Assembly (NCBI RefSeq): GCF_024436055.1
Contig: NZ_JANFNH010000037.1
Span: 1 to 64,000 of the forward strand
From: Streptantibioticus rubrisoli
GTDB taxonomy: Bacteria > Actinomycetota > Actinomycetes > Streptomycetales > Streptomycetaceae
Direction: 5' to 3'
DNA: 64,000 nt
Shown: piece by piece, positions 63,591-64,000 of the stretch
Layout: each line of letters starts with the position of its first letter
Numbering within the stretch: the first letter of the stretch is position 1
Translations under genes and position numbers: made by a program
Notes under the pieces: generated by a model
The model's database searches: none
What the model was told of the DNA's origin: nothing
What the model saw: the letters and a program-made list of their open reading frames with translations, nothing else

Positions 63591-64000
63591 TCAGATCGCG
63601 GCTATGAGCCTCGCGGCCGCGTCGCTGGACGCGGGGCTGGTCACGAGTGAGGTCTTGTCGCCCAACTTGCGGTAGGCGTGCGTGGCCAGACAGGCACGGG
63701 CCACGTCGGCGAAGTCGGTGTTGGCCTTGTGAGCGGCGATCTCGTCCACCGTGGCGACGTCACCGGACTGCGCTGCGCCGCGCAGCCGTTGCTCGAAGTC
63801 GATGAGTTCGCGCGCGACCTCACGGCCGCCGTCCGGGGTGCCGGGGAACGCGGGCAGGGTGGCCGCCTCCGCCGGTTCTTCGGCGATCCTGCGGGCTACC
63901 TCGGTCTCGTTCGCGTAGAAGTGGAACGTGCCTGACTGGTGGATGTAGGGGCCGCTCGGGACGTTCAGCAGCGAGGCCGCGTACTGCTGCATGCCCATGA
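63591..64000 (-). CDS. Partial protein, thymidylate-synthase-like C-terminal part (tentative)
   Basis: The frame is open to the right edge, with an ATG at 63998 that may not be the true start. The first visible residues, MQQYAASLLNVPSGPYIHQS and GTFHFYANETEV, resemble the nucleotide-binding block of thymidylate synthase-type enzymes (Tyr...Leu...Pro-Gly...His..Gly..His.Tyr.Asn). The following 100 residues are helical and unassigned. Thymidylate-synthase homologues hydroxymethylate or methylate pyrimidines in nucleoside antibiotic clusters. It is directly upstream of the radical SAM gene. Confidence 0.4.
   Translation of the reverse strand, partial: MGMQQYAASLLNVPSGPYIHQSGTFHFYANETEVARRIAEEPAEAATLPAFPGTPDGGREVARELIDFEQRLRGAAQSGDVATVDEIAAHKANTDFADVARACLATHAYRKLGDKTSLVTSPASSDAAARLIAAI

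Overview
The window is very GC-rich, gene-dense DNA of Streptomyces type. Codon third positions are almost all G or C, starts are often GTG, many genes overlap by ATGA or GTGA, and the families present (ECF sigma factors, a DasR-type operator, a GH19 chitinase, actinobacterial IS elements) fit a Streptomyces chromosome, probably an arm or accessory region because insertion-sequence debris is abundant.

Layout. 1-15 kb is a mosaic. It holds the 3' end of argS, an IS3 orfA remnant, a cupin gene, an NmrA-type reductase, a frameshifted beta-propeller gene beside a frameshifted LysR gene, and a TetR/amidohydrolase/MFS efflux module with several palindromic operators. It then continues with an orphan lasso-peptide B2 peptidase homologue, a chitinase with a DasR-like site, a lipoprotein, and an IS630 element that has reset the stop codon of a quinone-reductase-like gene facing an HxlR regulator.

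15.3-40.3 kb is an extracellular/cytoplasmic contractile injection system (eCIS, phage-tail-like) of the Streptomyces type. In transcription order on the minus strand it encodes a DUF4157 (eCIS core) effector, a LuxR-type regulator, a membrane-anchored PD40/DUF11 protein, a DUF4255 cap protein, an AAA+ ATPase, sheath, inner tube, two small conserved proteins, a 1009-residue proline-rich repeat protein, a second tube protein, a LysM tube initiator, VgrG spike, PAAR tip, gp25, baseplate J and tail protein I subunits, and a zinc-ribbon/membrane/glycan-binding-like protein. One divergent gene encodes a NEW3-type membrane protein. No tail-fibre gene and no classical tape-measure gene are visible. 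Decayed IS66 and IS5/IS982-like remnants interrupt the locus.

40.5-54.9 kb contains an ECF sigma factor, an IS island (truncated GNAT, broken integrases, an intact IS701-like element), and a tightly coupled ECF sigma/anti-sigma/ABC transporter operon. It also has a class A PBP-like glycosyltransferase whose transpeptidase domain has lost its catalytic motifs, convergent with a SigE-type sigma gene and its membrane partner, and then more integrase debris.

54.9-64 kb is part of a small biosynthetic gene cluster that runs off the right edge. It encodes an MFS exporter, a PhyH-type dioxygenase, two FemAB/GNAT-fold acyltransferases, a P-loop kinase, a HAD phosphatase, a class I methyltransferase, a radical SAM protein, and a partial protein resembling the C-terminal part of thymidylate-synthase-like enzymes. 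The combination suggests a modified nucleotide or amino-acid natural product. The product cannot be named from this window.
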